Counted from the stretch's first letter, positions 11,569 to 23,676 are shown. The stretch is DNA of 64,000 nt from Methanonatronarchaeum sp. AMET-Sl (GCF_029854155.1 NZ_CP122958.1:1491503-1555502); one strand, 5' to 3'. Program-made: numbers and translations. Notes: generated from the letters alone by a model not told the origin.

Positions 11569-13215
11569 TTGGAGCTGTATCAATTTTCTACCTGGATGTC
11601 AAATAATTATTATGAATATATCGGGCCTGACAAAATTAAGATAAATGGTGAAGAGGTTGAGAAAAAACTAAATCGGGCGACTAAGAAAAATGCGGTTAAT
11701 TACTTAAATGAGATTGGTAGTTACAGTAATGTTTATTGGGATGAGAGTTATGGAAAGGTTTTTATCGAAACGGATAGAACTGGGACTTTCAATCGTGAAA
11801 AAAACCGTTTTTTTGAAGAGACAGGTTGGGAACTAAATATATTAAAAACATCTTATTCCGATATGGTTACCAAGGTTCGACGCCTTATATATGAATTTGA
11901 AGGTCGTTATGAATTTCTAAAAAAGGTTAGTAGAAATGTTAGGCGAACCGGAGATCCAGGTTGGAGTAGAATCTCTTTTTTAGGTGGTGGCAGAGAGGTT
12001 GGACGTAACTCGATTTTAATCCAAACTCCAGAATCTAAGGTTTTATTAGATTGTGGTATAGAAATGGATTCTGGTGAAGGTCCTTTACTTGGCCCTGAAC
12101 TTTCAATAGATGAACTTGACGCAGTAGTTGTTTCACACGCACACCTTGACCACTCCGGCTCTGTTGCAGAACTCTATGCTAAAGGATATAGAGGACCTGT
12201 TTATGCTACAGAGTTAACTATAGTTTTGATGCGTCTTCTTAAAAGGGATCTATATCGATTACAGGAAAACCCTGGTTTCAATAAAGGCGATATAGATACT
12301 ATGATAAACCATTCCATACCAATTAAGTATAGAGAAGTTAAAAAGATAGCTCCAGATATAGAGATAGCTCTACGTGATGCAGGACATCTTCCAGGAAGTG
12401 CTGGAGTGTTCCTAACGGTTAATGGTAAAAACGTTTTTTATACAGGAGATTTTGACAACCGAAACACAAAGTTATTACCACCTGCTGATTATGACCTTCC
12501 AGAACTTGATGTAGTTATAACTGAATCTACTTACTCACATGAATCTATTCCTGGTCAACAGAAGGTTGAAACTGAGTTGTTAAATACAGTTGAAGAGACT
12601 TTAAGTCGTGGAGGAACCCCAATTATCTCTACATTTGCTGTTGGGCGGTCGCAAGAAATTCTATCATTACTTAACGATAGGGGTTATGACGATATTTATA
12701 TCGATGGAATGATTAGTGAAGCAACTAAGATAGTTGGTTCTTATCCAAGTTATATAAAGACAAACCTAGATGGGGGATATAACTATGTTTATAGTGACAG
12801 TCAAAGAGAAAATGCATTAGAAAATGGTGGTATCATTGTAACTACTTCAGGTATGTTAACTGGAGGCCCCATATCCTACTACCTCAACCGTATTGGTAAT
12901 GATGTTAATAATACTCTCATTCTACCTGGATATATGGTTGAAGGGACTCCTGGAGATAAACTTAAAGAAGGAGAGAGAAAGGTAGAAATTAATGGCAAAG
13001 AGATTATGGTTGAGATGGATGTTAAGCAAATAAGATTTTCTGGCCATGCAGATAGGTCAGGAATATGGAATTTTCTTCATAAAGTAAAAGGAGAACCAAT
13101 GGCCTTTGTTTTACATGGCCAGGAAGATGGATGTATTAGCTTGAGCGAAGAGATCGAAGAGAAATTTGGTTGGTTCGTTACTGCACCTAAAAACCTTGAT
13201 GCCTTCCGAATCTAA
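11569..13215 (+). CDS. aCPSF1-like beta-CASP ribonuclease lacking the usual KH repeats
   Basis: Metallo-beta-lactamase/beta-CASP protein, 548 aa, related to archaeal CPSF1/FttA, the nuclease that ends transcription. Motifs: [35 protein letters not shown] and the late FSGHADRSG. Residues 50-130 align with the second KH domain and linker of aCPSF1 ([16 protein letters not shown], then [13 protein letters not shown]), but the KH GxxG loop is missing and the first KH domain is absent. Full aCPSF1 proteins are about 630-640 aa. It may be a paralogue with altered RNA choice. TTG 11569 lies 24-30 bp behind a TATA-like AAAAATATTTAAT, so a leaderless start is likely. Confidence 0.85.
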   Translation: MELYQFSTWMSNNYYEYIGPDKIKINGEEVEKKLNRATKKNAVNYLNEIGSYSNVYWDESYGKVFIETDRTGTFNREKNRFFEETGWELNILKTSYSDMVTKVRRLIYEFEGRYEFLKKVSRNVRRTGDPGWSRISFLGGGREVGRNSILIQTPESKVLLDCGIEMDSGEGPLLGPELSIDELDAVVVSHAHLDHSGSVAELYAKGYRGPVYATELTIVLMRLLKRDLYRLQENPGFNKGDIDTMINHSIPIKYREVKKIAPDIEIALRDAGHLPGSAGVFLTVNGKNVFYTGDFDNRNTKLLPPADYDLPELDVVITESTYSHESIPGQQKVETELLNTVEETLSRGGTPIISTFAVGRSQEILSLLNDRGYDDIYIDGMISEATKIVGSYPSYIKTNLDGGYNYVYSDSQRENALENGGIIVTTSGMLTGGPISYYLNRIGNDVNNTLILPGYMVEGTPGDKLKEGERKVEINGKEIMVEMDVKQIRFSGHADRSGIWNFLHKVKGEPMAFVLHGQEDGCISLSEEIEEKFGWFVTAPKNLDAFRI

Positions 13216-13298
13216 TATCACAATGATCTTGAATATCATTACTCGATTTAATGTGTTATGAAAAAAATTTTTATAGGTCTCCAAGGAGAGTTGTTAGT

Positions 13299-13535
13299 TT
13301 GAATAGACATAGGTTTTTTTGGAAACTTGGTTTTTTGTTTTTGTTATTTGGGTTGGTTTTAGTGGTTTTTTCATTTCCTTTCAATGAAATCAGTTTTGAG
13401 GGCGGGTTTTTATTGATGTTAGGTCCAATACCTATTGTTGGTGGTACCTCCCCAATGACGGTATTTTTGTTGATTTTACTTACCTTTGTTCTTATTTCTG
13501 TTTGGTTTTTAATTAGAAGTGGTGATTTACGATGA
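13299..13535 (+). CDS. Small membrane protein, TIGR00304/DUF131-like (first of a pair)
   Basis: About 78 residues with two hydrophobic helices ([19 protein letters not shown] and [19 protein letters not shown]) around [13 protein letters not shown]. This middle motif matches the glycine-rich IGPIPIVFG segment of the DUF131 family. The frame is open from 13251, but GGAG at 13285 points to TTG 13299. It overlaps the next gene by 4 bp (ATGA), and that gene encodes a protein of the same kind. Function is unknown. Confidence 0.7.
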   Translation: MNRHRFFWKLGFLFLLFGLVLVVFSFPFNEISFEGGFLLMLGPIPIVGGTSPMTVFLLILLTFVLISVWFLIRSGDLR

Positions 13536-13843
13536 ACTTAGTTTTTAGTTTAGGTCTCCTTTTGATATTCATCGGATTTTCTTTGTTAATCTTTAGCGTT
13601 ATATTAAAATCAATATCGATTAAAAAAAGAGAAAAAGAATCTCTTGATAGTACCTATAAAGAAGAGGTTGGTGAAGAAGAGGTTGGTGAAGAAGAGGTTG
13701 GTTTTGGTGGTGGGGTGGTTATGGTTGGGCCTTTTCCTTTGGTTTTTGGTACTGACAAATCTGCGATTAAGGTTGCTTTGATTGGTGCTTTGTTTTTGAT
13801 GGCTTTGTGGTTGGTTATATATTTTGTTTTGTTTTGGAACTAA
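13532..13843 (+). CDS. Small membrane protein, TIGR00304/DUF131 (second of a pair)
   Basis: 103 aa; two membrane helices flank a cytoplasmic or external loop. The family motif [20 protein letters not shown] follows an acidic stretch in which EEVGE is repeated (13662-13706), encoded by an imperfect tandem of a 15-bp unit GAAGAAGAGGTTGGT. The overlapping start with the upstream homologue suggests a coupled pair of related proteins, perhaps subunits of one complex. No function is known for the family. Confidence 0.75.
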   Translation: MNLVFSLGLLLIFIGFSLLIFSVILKSISIKKREKESLDSTYKEEVGEEEVGEEEVGFGGGVVMVGPFPLVFGTDKSAIKVALIGALFLMALWLVIYFVLFWN

Positions 13844-13868
13844 TATCCTGTCTGTTTTTTATTTTTTG

Positions 13869-15032
13869 TTAGAGGAAGTTTTTGATTAATACGAGTGGTG
13901 TTCCGGCGTCTGCTGACCCTGATATTAGGTCGGCGAGGCTTGCGGTTAGGTCTTTTGTTTTTCTTGGGGTGGTTCCTTCGTCTTCTTCTTCTACGTTTTG
14001 TGTTCTTATCATTTGGTCTATTTCGTCGTTGGAATGTCCTTTTTCGCTGTATTTGTCAACTAGGTATTTGTATTTGTTTCCTTCTCTGAATTTTCCTTTT
14101 ATTCCTTCTGTATATCCAAATGAGGTTACTGGGTCTGCAAGTTCGTATATTCCGCTTTCAGGGTCTTTGTATGCTCCATCTCCATATATTATTACCTCTA
14201 TGTTTTTTCCAGTTTCTTTTTTAATCATTTCCTGGATTTTTTTGGTGAATTCAAATGGGTTTTTTGGTGCTAGTTTTAGTTTTTCGTCTGTGGATAGGTT
14301 GCTGCCGAGTAAACCCCATCTGCAACTTCTTTTGCCTTCATTAGCGATTTCGGTTAGGTCGATTATTTCCAGGTTGCTGCTTTTTTCTAGAAGTTTTTTT
14401 CTATCTTTTTCTCTTCTATGTATCGAGGAGATTATTACTGAATCGATTTCGTTGTTTATTTGGGATGTTGGGTCGTTTGAAAGTATGATGTTGGCTTCAC
14501 TGTCCTCATCATTAATTATTTCGGTGTAATACTCTAGGTAGTTTATATCTGTTATTGGGTGTTTGAAATTGATTTCAGCTCCATCTTGTTTCATTTCTTT
14601 GAGTTCTGAATAACTATAGGTCTCTTTGTAATCTAGATCTGCTTGAACGACTTGGTTTCCAACTTCATCATCTGGATGGGTTAGTTGTACAATTACTTTA
14701 CCGCCAGTTACTGCTCTAGCTATGCTTCTTAGTATTGCTGAAAAACGGTTTCTACTGGTTATTGGATATAAAACGAGTGTTGTTGATCCTTTGTTTATAT
14801 CGTGTTTGTTTCTTATTTCTTCTGCTACTTGGTCTATAGTTATGTAGTTGTTCTGTGATTTCGCTACTATAGACTCTGTTATACATAGGATGTCTCTATC
14901 ACTAATCAAGCCATCACTATCACATTTTTTTATAACTTCTCGTATTTCACTGGGTAAATTTGTTTCTGGGGTTATGGCTCCCATTTTAAGGCCGTAGGCT
15001 GATACGCCAAGATAATTATGTTCTGGGTTCAT
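13869..15032 (-). CDS. F420-0:gamma-glutamyl ligase-like protein (long form)
   Basis: 387 aa. The N-terminal 130 residues carry the CofE-like pattern: [30 protein letters not shown], and later a nucleotide-site-like segment. Authentic CofE, which adds glutamates to coenzyme F420, is about 250 aa. This longer form resembles a COG1478 relative found also in organisms without F420, whose substrate is not known. The C-terminal half includes [22 protein letters not shown] and ends [16 protein letters not shown]. It is convergent with the DUF131 pair, separated by a T-rich stretch. Confidence 0.7.
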   Translation of the reverse strand: MNPEHNYLGVSAYGLKMGAITPETNLPSEIREVIKKCDSDGLISDRDILCITESIVAKSQNNYITIDQVAEEIRNKHDINKGSTTLVLYPITSRNRFSAILRSIARAVTGGKVIVQLTHPDDEVGNQVVQADLDYKETYSYSELKEMKQDGAEINFKHPITDINYLEYYTEIINDEDSEANIILSNDPTSQINNEIDSVIISSIHRREKDRKKLLEKSSNLEIIDLTEIANEGKRSCRWGLLGSNLSTDEKLKLAPKNPFEFTKKIQEMIKKETGKNIEVIIYGDGAYKDPESGIYELADPVTSFGYTEGIKGKFREGNKYKYLVDKYSEKGHSNDEIDQMIRTQNVEEEDEGTTPRKTKDLTASLADLISGSADAGTPLVLIKNFL

Positions 15033-15255
15033 GGATTGATTTCTCCATATATTTTTTGGTAAGCAAAATCTCTTTTTTGCTTGAGTGTCCGGCAGATTTA
15101 TGATTTTATTAGTTGAAATATATTTCTGCCAAATTGATTTCTTTTCTTTAACCTAAATCTATTGGGTGTTTAGGTCTATATATAGATGTTTTTGGTTGTG
15201 TTATGGTTGTGTTGATTGGTTTGGCTGTATTGTTGTGTTTTGGAGGTATTGTTTG

Positions 15256-16740
15256 ATGGATTTTGAAATTAAGCGGAAGGATGGTGCTGGAAGGATTGGT
15301 AGAATCGATTTGGGTGGTTGGAGGGTTGAGACTCCTACTATAATGCCTGTTATTAATCCTGGTATTCTTACTATTCCACCTAATGAGATGCGGGAGTTTG
15401 GTGCTGAGATTTTGATTACTAATTCGTATATTATTTATCGTAATGAAAGGCTTCATGAAAAAGCTGTAGAGAATGGTGTTCATTCATTGCTTGATTTTGA
15501 TGGACCTGTTATGACTGATTCTGGGGCTTATCAACTATCTGTTTATGGTGATGTTGAGGTTGGTTCTGAAGAGATTCTTGAGTTTCAGGATTCTATTGGC
15601 TCTGATATTCATGTTCCTTTAGACTTGCCTACTCCACCGGGTGTTGAAAGGGAGAGGGCTGAAAATGATTTAGAGGTGACTTTGCAGAGGGCTAGGGAGG
15701 GTGTTAAGGTTGCTAGAGCTAATGATGCTGTTATCGCTGGACCGATTCAGGGCTCTACATACCTTGATTTAAGACGTAAATCTGCCTTGGAGATGTCGGA
15801 GATCGGTTTCGATTTGTATTGCATTGGTGGTGTTGTACCGATGATGGAGGAGTATGATTTCGAGAACCTTGTTAAAGCTATAGTTGCCTCTAAATCAGGT
15901 ATTCCTTTTAATGCCCCTGTACATCTTTTTGGAGCTGGACATCCAATGGTTTTCGCTGTTGCAGTAGCTTTAGGGTGTGATCTATTTGATTCAGCGGCAT
16001 ATGCTTTGTTTGCTAAGAGAAATCGATATCTGACCAACCGAGGCACCTGGAATGTTAAGGAGATGGAGTATTTGCCTTGTTCCTGTCCAGCTTGTCATGG
16101 GAACAGTGTGGATGATTTAATGGAGCCGGAACTACTTGCTAGACACAACCTGTATGTAACTTTTAGGGAGCTTCGTGTTGTTAAGGAGGCTATAAGGAGG
16201 GGAGAGTTGTTGGAGCTAGCTAGTGAGAGAGCGCGTTCTCATCCAAGATTGCATTCTGCATTAAAATGGGGTTTGGAGAATGGTGATTGGATAGAGGAAG
16301 TTACTCCTTTCTCTAAGAAAAGCGCGTTCTTTTATACCGGGGAAGAATCAATGTTCAGGCCTGAAGTTATGAGGAATAAGGAAGCTGTGGGGAGGTACAG
16401 GCTTGGGGGAGAGGTTTTATTGTTTATACCCCACGACCTCGATATCGATACATTGGATCAAATTGAAGATAGGGGGGTTCAAGTGATGGAGATGAAACCT
16501 CCATTTGTTTATCCTAAGGAACTTTCAAGGACGTATCCATTTGGACAGTCACTTGTACCAACATATGTTGACAGCGGGAGACATAAACAGGCTGTTAAAA
16601 CTATAGAGGAAGTACTGAAAGTATATGGGGATAACTTTGAAGAGATATATATAGTGGGTTCAGTCTATAAAGACTATCTTTGGGAGTTGGATGGTGTTAG
16701 TTATCTGGAGCCAAGCCAACTGGATTCAGTTATAGATTAA
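15256..16740 (+). CDS. tgtA: Archaeal tRNA-guanine transglycosylase (preQ0 at G15)
   Basis: Exchanges guanine-15 of tRNA for preQ0, first step of archaeosine formation. Visible: [28 protein letters not shown], the catalytic TDSGAYQLS (nucleophile Asp region), [14 protein letters not shown], and the zinc-site cysteines in CSCPACHG followed by HNLY. The frame is open from 15166, but GGAGG at 15242 selects ATG 15256, giving 494 residues. That is shorter than forms with a full PUA domain; the last 130 residues match the C2-type linker region. ArcS and RaSEA, the later enzymes, are encoded 1.1-4 kb downstream on the other strand. Confidence 0.93.
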   Translation: MDFEIKRKDGAGRIGRIDLGGWRVETPTIMPVINPGILTIPPNEMREFGAEILITNSYIIYRNERLHEKAVENGVHSLLDFDGPVMTDSGAYQLSVYGDVEVGSEEILEFQDSIGSDIHVPLDLPTPPGVERERAENDLEVTLQRAREGVKVARANDAVIAGPIQGSTYLDLRRKSALEMSEIGFDLYCIGGVVPMMEEYDFENLVKAIVASKSGIPFNAPVHLFGAGHPMVFAVAVALGCDLFDSAAYALFAKRNRYLTNRGTWNVKEMEYLPCSCPACHGNSVDDLMEPELLARHNLYVTFRELRVVKEAIRRGELLELASERARSHPRLHSALKWGLENGDWIEEVTPFSKKSAFFYTGEESMFRPEVMRNKEAVGRYRLGGEVLLFIPHDLDIDTLDQIEDRGVQVMEMKPPFVYPKELSRTYPFGQSLVPTYVDSGRHKQAVKTIEEVLKVYGDNFEEIYIVGSVYKDYLWELDGVSYLEPSQLDSVID

Positions 16741-16829
16741 AAAAAGGGTTTTATATAGGTTTTCTTAGGTTATAGGTTATTTTAGATATGGGGATAAGAT
16801 CCATCGTTTTTTTTTGTTTGGGGAGGGTT

Positions 16830-17864
16830 TTAGGGTTGGTATATGCAGTAGGGTTCTTCTGATAGGTAGTTTTCGGTTTCTGCGTAGGCTCTTGCTCGAC
16901 AGCCTCCGCAGAGTTTTTTGTATTCACATTCTCCACATTTTCCAGTTAGTTTGTTGGGGTTGCGGAGGTCTTGGAATAGTTTGGATTTACTCCATATTTT
17001 AGTGAATTTTTCTTCAAGTACGTTTCCAGCGGTTACTGGTAGGTATCCACATGGATATACTTCACCGGTTCTTGATATGAAGCAGAACATTTTACCGCCT
17101 AGGCATCCGCCGGTTCTCATATCGAGGCCTTTTTTCTGGAACTTACCTCCTTTCTGGCTTATTATTCTGTAGTAGTGGGGGGCGCATGTTGCTTTTAGCT
17201 CCATATCTACTTCAGATTCCTTTTTGTAGAACCATTCAAGTATTTCTTCGTATCTTTGTGGAGTTATTTCGTTTCCTTTTAGGTCTTCGCCTCTGCCTGT
17301 TGGGACTAACATGAATATGTGGTGGGCTTTTGCTCCTAATTCGTTTGACATCTCTATTAGTTTGGGTAGTTCATCAACGTTTTTCTGTGTTATCGTTGTG
17401 TTTATTTGGAAGGGCATGTTCATTTCTTTTAGTATTTGTATTCCATTAATTGCTTTTTTGTATGCGCCTTCTATGCCTCTGAAATTGTCGTGTGATTTAG
17501 GTTTTGAGCCGTCTATGCTTATGCTTATTCTCTGTATTCCTGCATCGATTAATCTCTGGGTTTTGTTTTTATCTAATGTGGTGCCGTTTGTTGCTAATAC
17601 TACTCTTAAACCTTTTTTGTCAGCGTAATCACTGATTTTGTATACGTCGTCACGTATTAAGGGTTCTCCACCTGTTAATATGAGTATATGTCCGATTTTA
17701 GCTATTTCGTCAACTACTTTTTTGGCTTGTTTTGTTGTTAATTCATCAGGTTCTGGACTGTATATTGAGGATGCTCTGCAGTGGCTGCATTTAAGATTGC
17801 ATGACCTTGTTAGTTCCCATGCTACTAACATTGGTTTGTATCTATTGTCTTTCATGGCTCTCAA
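16830..17864 (-). CDS. Radical SAM/SPASM protein, AhbD-like (heme synthase type)
   Basis: 344 aa. The radical SAM cluster motif [10 protein letters not shown] is at about residue 20, followed by [26 protein letters not shown], and a C-terminal SPASM region ([28 protein letters not shown] and a final Cys). This close pattern fits AhbD, which decarboxylates Fe-coproporphyrin to heme in the siroheme-dependent archaeal pathway, and heme would serve membrane cytochromes. Other SPASM maturases are possible. It starts 12 bp after raSEA, as third gene of the arcS operon. An alternative start is ATG 17855. Confidence 0.72.
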   Translation of the reverse strand: MRAMKDNRYKPMLVAWELTRSCNLKCSHCRASSIYSPEPDELTTKQAKKVVDEIAKIGHILILTGGEPLIRDDVYKISDYADKKGLRVVLATNGTTLDKNKTQRLIDAGIQRISISIDGSKPKSHDNFRGIEGAYKKAINGIQILKEMNMPFQINTTITQKNVDELPKLIEMSNELGAKAHHIFMLVPTGRGEDLKGNEITPQRYEEILEWFYKKESEVDMELKATCAPHYYRIISQKGGKFQKKGLDMRTGGCLGGKMFCFISRTGEVYPCGYLPVTAGNVLEEKFTKIWSKSKLFQDLRNPNKLTGKCGECEYKKLCGGCRARAYAETENYLSEEPYCIYQP

Positions 17865-17876
17865 ATCCTTTTTTGT

Positions 17877-18911
17877 TCAGCGACAGCCTGTATATATTTT
17901 ATGTGATTTACCTTCGTACTCGATTGTTTTTTGCCAGTTGTTTTTACAGTCACATTTTGGTTTATGGAGGTATTTTTCTTCTTGGTGAAGTGAGTAATGA
18001 TTTATTGTGTTGAGTATATGTGTGTCGCATTCTCCACAGTTATGTATTCCTCTCTCTTTACCGCCACCTACTGGATCGCTTATTATTTCGGTTGGTTGTT
18101 CACTTGTTTTTTTAAGCACCTCTAACAGGCTCCAAAGCCAAGGTGGGCGGTATTGGTTTTTGTTGTATAGTTGTTCTACGAATGTTCCTCTCTGGACATT
18201 GCAGGGGTTTATTGAGATTTTATTAACATCATTTTTGGCAAGTTTTTCTATCGAGTTGGTTGTGTCGATTATGGCTTCTCTTTCGGTTAGTAGGGGTGGT
18301 TTTAGCAGGAGGTATGCCTTGACTTTGCCTCCTGATTTTTGAATTGTTTTTATTGCTGATTTATATTCTTGGTATGTAGCGTTTTTGTTTATAATTTCGT
18401 TGAGTATTTGGTTGTTTGTTGATTCTATTCCAAGGCCAACCTCGAATTCCTGGATATATTCCTTTGTTTCTTTTATTTTTTCTTTTTTTATGAATTCGGG
18501 TCTACTTTCAACTCCAAGTATTTCCGGTTCTTTTTCCGATACTTTTTGAAGTATGTATTTTCTGGCTTGTATTGGAACCTCTTCTTCATCTAGAAATGAC
18601 CCTGATGTGAATATTTTTATGTAGATGGGTGGTTCGAGTTCATGTTTCTTTAAGGCGGTGTCTATCTGTGTTTTTAGATCTTTTACAGTTGTTTTTTCCG
18701 CCGAGTCATAGATATAGCCACACATTGAGCAACCTGATTCCCTCCCCCATGAACATCCGGTTGTTCTTAAAATTATGTTCAAGCAGTTTATGGGCCGACC
18801 GTTGTTCCTTGCTTTATCTTTCCATACTGCTACAGGTTTTTCTGGATCGTTTTTTGTGGGCAGGTTGCTGTTCCGTATACTACTCATCATTCTTTCAAGT
18901 GGTTTCGTCAT
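17877..18911 (-). CDS. raSEA: Archaeosine radical SAM enzyme RaSEA
   Basis: 344 aa; COG1244/TIGR01210 family. The N-terminus has [20 protein letters not shown], giving the widely spaced CxxxxxxxCxxC cluster motif of this group, and the C-terminus has two cysteine pairs (HNCGECDTH and CDCKNN). With ArcS it converts the preQ0-lysine adduct on tRNA to archaeosine. Its ATG follows directly on the UAG that ends arcS, in the same frame. It also has its own GGAGG eight bases upstream inside arcS, so normal coupled initiation is expected. UAG suppression would yield an ArcS-RaSEA fusion. Confidence 0.9.
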   Translation of the reverse strand: MTKPLERMMSSIRNSNLPTKNDPEKPVAVWKDKARNNGRPINCLNIILRTTGCSWGRESGCSMCGYIYDSAEKTTVKDLKTQIDTALKKHELEPPIYIKIFTSGSFLDEEEVPIQARKYILQKVSEKEPEILGVESRPEFIKKEKIKETKEYIQEFEVGLGIESTNNQILNEIINKNATYQEYKSAIKTIQKSGGKVKAYLLLKPPLLTEREAIIDTTNSIEKLAKNDVNKISINPCNVQRGTFVEQLYNKNQYRPPWLWSLLEVLKKTSEQPTEIISDPVGGGKERGIHNCGECDTHILNTINHYSLHQEEKYLHKPKCDCKNNWQKTIEYEGKSHKIYTGCR

Positions 18912-20738
18912 CTATAGTTCCTCCACATGTCTTATTTTCACTGCGATTCCTCTTTCTGAATTTATCATTTCTTGTCCTGACATCTCTGCCCGGCCAACCC
19001 CTATAGCTTTAGAGCCTTTGAACCATACTTCATCGTTTGGCCTAATCAGGTTTCCAGCGTTTATTACTCCAGGAGCTAATAGAGATCCTTTAGGATAGAA
19101 ATCTCCAATTTCAATGAAGTAGTCTGTTGGTTCAACTTTTTTGACACCCTCTATCGTTAATGCAATCATTCCGTATTGGGGGACGAGTGTTGCATATTGT
19201 GTTCCATCGCTACCTATAACCCGTAGTTTTGGAAAACTTCCCTTAACCTCAGCACCCTCTAATAAACGGTTTCCAAGTCCTAACCTAAATTGGTAGTCAG
19301 TAATAGACTTAACCATGTCTCTAAATCTATTGGTTCTTTTTGGATATCCATTAAGAGCTTTATCTAGATTTTTAATCGATTCACTGGATCTTGGGTCTCG
19401 GTTAGGTGTTGTTAATTCAGTTTTGCATAAAGGATCTAATACCTCTTTACATAGCTCTGCCATCTCACCCTCCAGATGTACAACTATTTTTTCGTATTGA
19501 TGTAAGGAGAAATAATGTTTAAAGCAATTTCTTATCAATTTTTTCTCATCTTCACTCCAAACACCCGTAACAGGTAGGTCGTAGTGTTGGGCGGGATATA
19601 CAACCTCCAGTTCACGGGGTACTAAACCGAGTGGGGATGTTAAAATAACTTCATCTCCTCTTCCTTTGGTTCCACGGCGATATATTGCATGTGACTTGGA
19701 TTTTGAGTATGGTTTTTTTGCAGAACACGGTAATATTACAGCAACATCTGAACCTGGTGGACTATATCTATTTTTAACTCTTTTGATGAATCTTTTTATC
19801 TCTGGCCTTTCCAGTGATTCATAATTATTTGCATAAAGTCTGTATCTTCTATAACTGGCTGTCTGTTTCATTAAAAAATCAGGGTAATCAAAATCTAGTT
19901 TACGTAACAGGGCAGTTAAATTAGGTTTGGATTTGACTCTTTGTTCAACATACTCTCTCAATAAACCTCTCTGTATGGCGTTTCTAGTACTCTTTAACTC
20001 TCCTTTCAACATAGCTATGTTGTGTTGGTAAATATTGTTTTGACGGATATCTCCAGACATCTCATTTATCGAATCTATGTCGTGTTCCAAGCAAACATTA
20101 CATTGGCATGGTGTTTCACTAAGTTGTTCTAGCCTCTGACTACCGGAGGTTGTGAAAAAAACATCATCCATTGAACATTCAAGCGCTCGATAACTATCAA
20201 ATAGATCTACACCCATATACACCATTATTGGAATTAACGGTGGTGTTGCAATGGCTGGAGCGTAAACAGCTGTATCAAACCCAACCCCTTTTTTTACCGA
20301 TAAAACTACATCTAAAAGTTCATGAGGTATATACAAATCACCAACCATGTCTAACAAAACTGAGTGGTACTCTGAAAACTGATATCCAAACCTCTCTCTA
20401 TGGTTTTTATATCTCCCACCCCCAACAACAGGCATCACCAATGAATCGAAAGATTCTTCATCGAATTCATCTACCAAACGATAATTTTCTTCACCAAGAT
20501 ATTCTGCAAAATCCATGTCAACACTTGGTGGACAACGCTTAGATAGAGGCACCACTATATCCGGGTTTTCAATACTATCTTGGTTATTTAAAAAACCATT
20601 AGAAACCCAAGAACTCCCTAAATCAAGTACATCCGCTTCTATATCAAGCAGGCATGGAGTTTCCAACTTAAAACTACCCGACTTTAAAACACCAATCCTT
20701 CCTGGACCATCTCTAGTAACACTTTCAAAATAACTCAT
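18912..20738 (-). CDS. arcS: Archaeosine synthase ArcS
   Basis: Lysine-transferring enzyme acting on preQ0 in tRNA, 608 aa. It is a TGT paralogue: the N-terminal half keeps a TIM-barrel-like arrangement and a CQCNVCLEHD zinc region but lacks the TGT catalytic set. The core motif of ArcS, LPCSAKKPYSKSKSH, is present near residue 340. The last 75 residues form a PUA domain (GVINAGNLIRPNDEVWF, AIGVGRAEMSGQEM). It is first in an operon with raSEA and the AhbD-like gene. The stop codon is TAG, immediately followed by the raSEA ATG in frame. Confidence 0.93.
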   Translation of the reverse strand: MSYFESVTRDGPGRIGVLKSGSFKLETPCLLDIEADVLDLGSSWVSNGFLNNQDSIENPDIVVPLSKRCPPSVDMDFAEYLGEENYRLVDEFDEESFDSLVMPVVGGGRYKNHRERFGYQFSEYHSVLLDMVGDLYIPHELLDVVLSVKKGVGFDTAVYAPAIATPPLIPIMVYMGVDLFDSYRALECSMDDVFFTTSGSQRLEQLSETPCQCNVCLEHDIDSINEMSGDIRQNNIYQHNIAMLKGELKSTRNAIQRGLLREYVEQRVKSKPNLTALLRKLDFDYPDFLMKQTASYRRYRLYANNYESLERPEIKRFIKRVKNRYSPPGSDVAVILPCSAKKPYSKSKSHAIYRRGTKGRGDEVILTSPLGLVPRELEVVYPAQHYDLPVTGVWSEDEKKLIRNCFKHYFSLHQYEKIVVHLEGEMAELCKEVLDPLCKTELTTPNRDPRSSESIKNLDKALNGYPKRTNRFRDMVKSITDYQFRLGLGNRLLEGAEVKGSFPKLRVIGSDGTQYATLVPQYGMIALTIEGVKKVEPTDYFIEIGDFYPKGSLLAPGVINAGNLIRPNDEVWFKGSKAIGVGRAEMSGQEMINSERGIAVKIRHVEEL

Positions 20739-21008
20739 ATTATCCTATCTCAAAAAAACAAACTAAAATCAATTACCTAAGCCAACCATGTCTAACCTAA
20801 CACACATAATATAAAAGTCCCCAAGCCCTAAACAACTTTCCAGTGACACAACTACTCACCCCCAAGAGAGTTAAGTTTTTTTATTCAGCTAAAATAGGTG
20901 ACATCTCCGAGCTTAAACACAGAGTCTTACCACCCAAAGACGAAAAACAACGATAAAGAAAAATAAAAGGGTTTAGAGCGATTGATTCTGACTCTTTCCC
21001 AAAAAAAG

Positions 21009-22239
<1,231 letters not shown>

Positions 22240-22312
22240 CGTTTAGATAAAACCAACGGAAAAAAACAGGATAAATAAAAAGTTTTCCATAATTTATTAA
22301 AAAAAAAGGGTG

Positions 22313-23191
22313 TCAGCCTTTATGTATCATTGTTCCAACACCCTCATCCGTGAACAATTCAAGTAAAAGTGAATGTGGTTTTTCACCGTTGATTATATGG
22401 GTTTTTTCAACACCACCCTCTACGGCTCTAACACAAGAATCTACCTTCGGAATCATCCCACCCTCGATAACTCCTTCTTTTTTTAAGTCTTCAGCATACT
22501 CAGGTGTCATTTTTGAGAAAATAGTTTCTTTGTCTTCAGGATCTCTCATCACTCCATCAACATTAGTCATCATCATCAGTTTCTTAGCACCAATACTGAT
22601 AGCTATCTCACCAGCAACAGTATCAGCATTAACATTTAACGAACGCCCTTCCTCATCAACAGCAATTGGAGATATAACAGGGATATATCCTTTTGAAGAA
22701 ACAACATCTATCATCTCAGGATCAACACTTTCAATCTCACCAACATAACCCAAATCGATTTCTTTTTCAACATCCTCAACTACAACTTTCTTCTTACCCT
22801 TCTTCTTAGCTGTAAAAAGCCGTCCATCCTTTCCAGATAGACCTATACCTTTACCCCCATAACTACCAATCTTAGAAACAAGCTCTGTACCCACATTCCC
22901 AATGAGAACCATCCTAACAACCTCCATAGTTCTCTCATCGGTCACTCTAAGACCATCAACAATCTGAGGCTTTATCCCAAGTTCATTCATTACCCTACTT
23001 ATCTCCGGACCCCCACCATGCACCAAAATAGTCTCAACACCAATATACCTCAACAAAACAATATCCTTAATTATATTCTCCATACTCTCTTCATTAACTA
23101 TTGCATGGCCACCACACTTAACCACAATCTTAGATCCATGAAGATTACGAATATAAGGTAAAGCCTCAACAAGAATGTTTTCACGTTTCAT
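22313..23191 (-). CDS. argB: Acetylglutamate kinase
   Basis: Phosphorylates N-acetylglutamate in arginine (ornithine) biosynthesis, 292 aa. Family motifs are clear: [10 protein letters not shown] at residues 21-30, [27 protein letters not shown], the substrate-site [12 protein letters not shown], and [10 protein letters not shown] with [21 protein letters not shown]. No key residue is missing. It is followed by the ornithine cyclodeaminase gene. A dispersed repeat (R3) lies 43 bp upstream of its start. Confidence 0.95.
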   Translation of the reverse strand: MKRENILVEALPYIRNLHGSKIVVKCGGHAIVNEESMENIIKDIVLLRYIGVETILVHGGGPEISRVMNELGIKPQIVDGLRVTDERTMEVVRMVLIGNVGTELVSKIGSYGGKGIGLSGKDGRLFTAKKKGKKKVVVEDVEKEIDLGYVGEIESVDPEMIDVVSSKGYIPVISPIAVDEEGRSLNVNADTVAGEIAISIGAKKLMMMTNVDGVMRDPEDKETIFSKMTPEYAEDLKKEGVIEGGMIPKVDSCVRAVEGGVEKTHIINGEKPHSLLLELFTDEGVGTMIHKG

Positions 23192-23233
23192 ACAAAAACC
23201 TCAACAACACATGCCATATAAATATACATGAAG

Positions 23234-23272
23234 TGACCCCTCCCTAAAGAGGAGAGGCTTCCATGCGACCTT
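23234..23272 (+). repeat. Dispersed repeat R3 (hairpin half only)
   Basis: TGACCCCTCC, CTAAAG, AGGAGAGG; the second hairpin of the family is missing, and the sequence continues into the non-coding element described next. On the minus strand it is the end of that element: CCTCTCCTCTTTAGGGAGGGG then TCA. Confidence 0.65.
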
Positions 23273-23627
23273 ATCCCAGAGGGAGTTTGCTATAACATCA
23301 TGCTTCTCTCACAAACCTAATCAACATGGAACTATACTCTGAGAGAAATTTGGATTAAGGTAGAAACCTATATATCATACTCGTGATAGGTTTCCCTTAT
23401 TCATCTCAGGTAGCCTTCACACTACCACTACCACCAGACCCTTCCATAGAACACAAATGTTCTAGATCGGGAGTTACCTAATACATCTTTTCGATATCGG
23501 TCTCAAGCTATAGACAATATCCCTTGAAACACTATCGAGTTGCTTTTTGTTTAAAAGGCAGACCACTCAACCAACTGCCAAATAGATATGTATGTTCAGA
23601 CCACTTAACTTTTTACTATCGAGCTGC

Positions 23628-23676
23628 AGTCCCCTCCGTAAACGAAGAGGGCCTTAAAGCCTGCTTTAAGATAATT
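23628..23676 (+). repeat. Dispersed two-hairpin repeat, copy R4
   Basis: CCCCTCCG, TAAA, CGAAGAGGG, then CTTAAAGCCTGCTTTAAG and ATAATT; the second hairpin is a perfect 7-bp stem. It is directly followed by a degenerate second start, GACCCCTCCCGG (23677 onward), and by a short tandem AGGTCATCACCC x2 near 23717. From about 23745 to 23929 I see only AT-rich DNA. Confidence 0.7.

Larger units (their letters stand above)
23234..23676 (-). ncRNA. Structured non-coding element, copy A (IS right-end/omega-RNA-like)
   Basis: No reading frame explains this 440-bp stretch. It contains several stems, for example GAAACCTAT/ATAGGTTTC around 23367-23398 and AGAACA/TGTTCT near 23450. It is bordered by repeat R4 on the right and R3 on the left in the same orientation. 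About 180 bp of it (23490-23676) recurs in opposite orientation at 62166-62365, with shared blocks such as AAGCTATAGACA and TCAGACCACT. Minus-strand reading ends in a hairpin like the IS right ends, so it may be an orphan guide-RNA-type segment of a TnpB element or a miniature transposon. Transcription is not shown. Confidence 0.45.
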
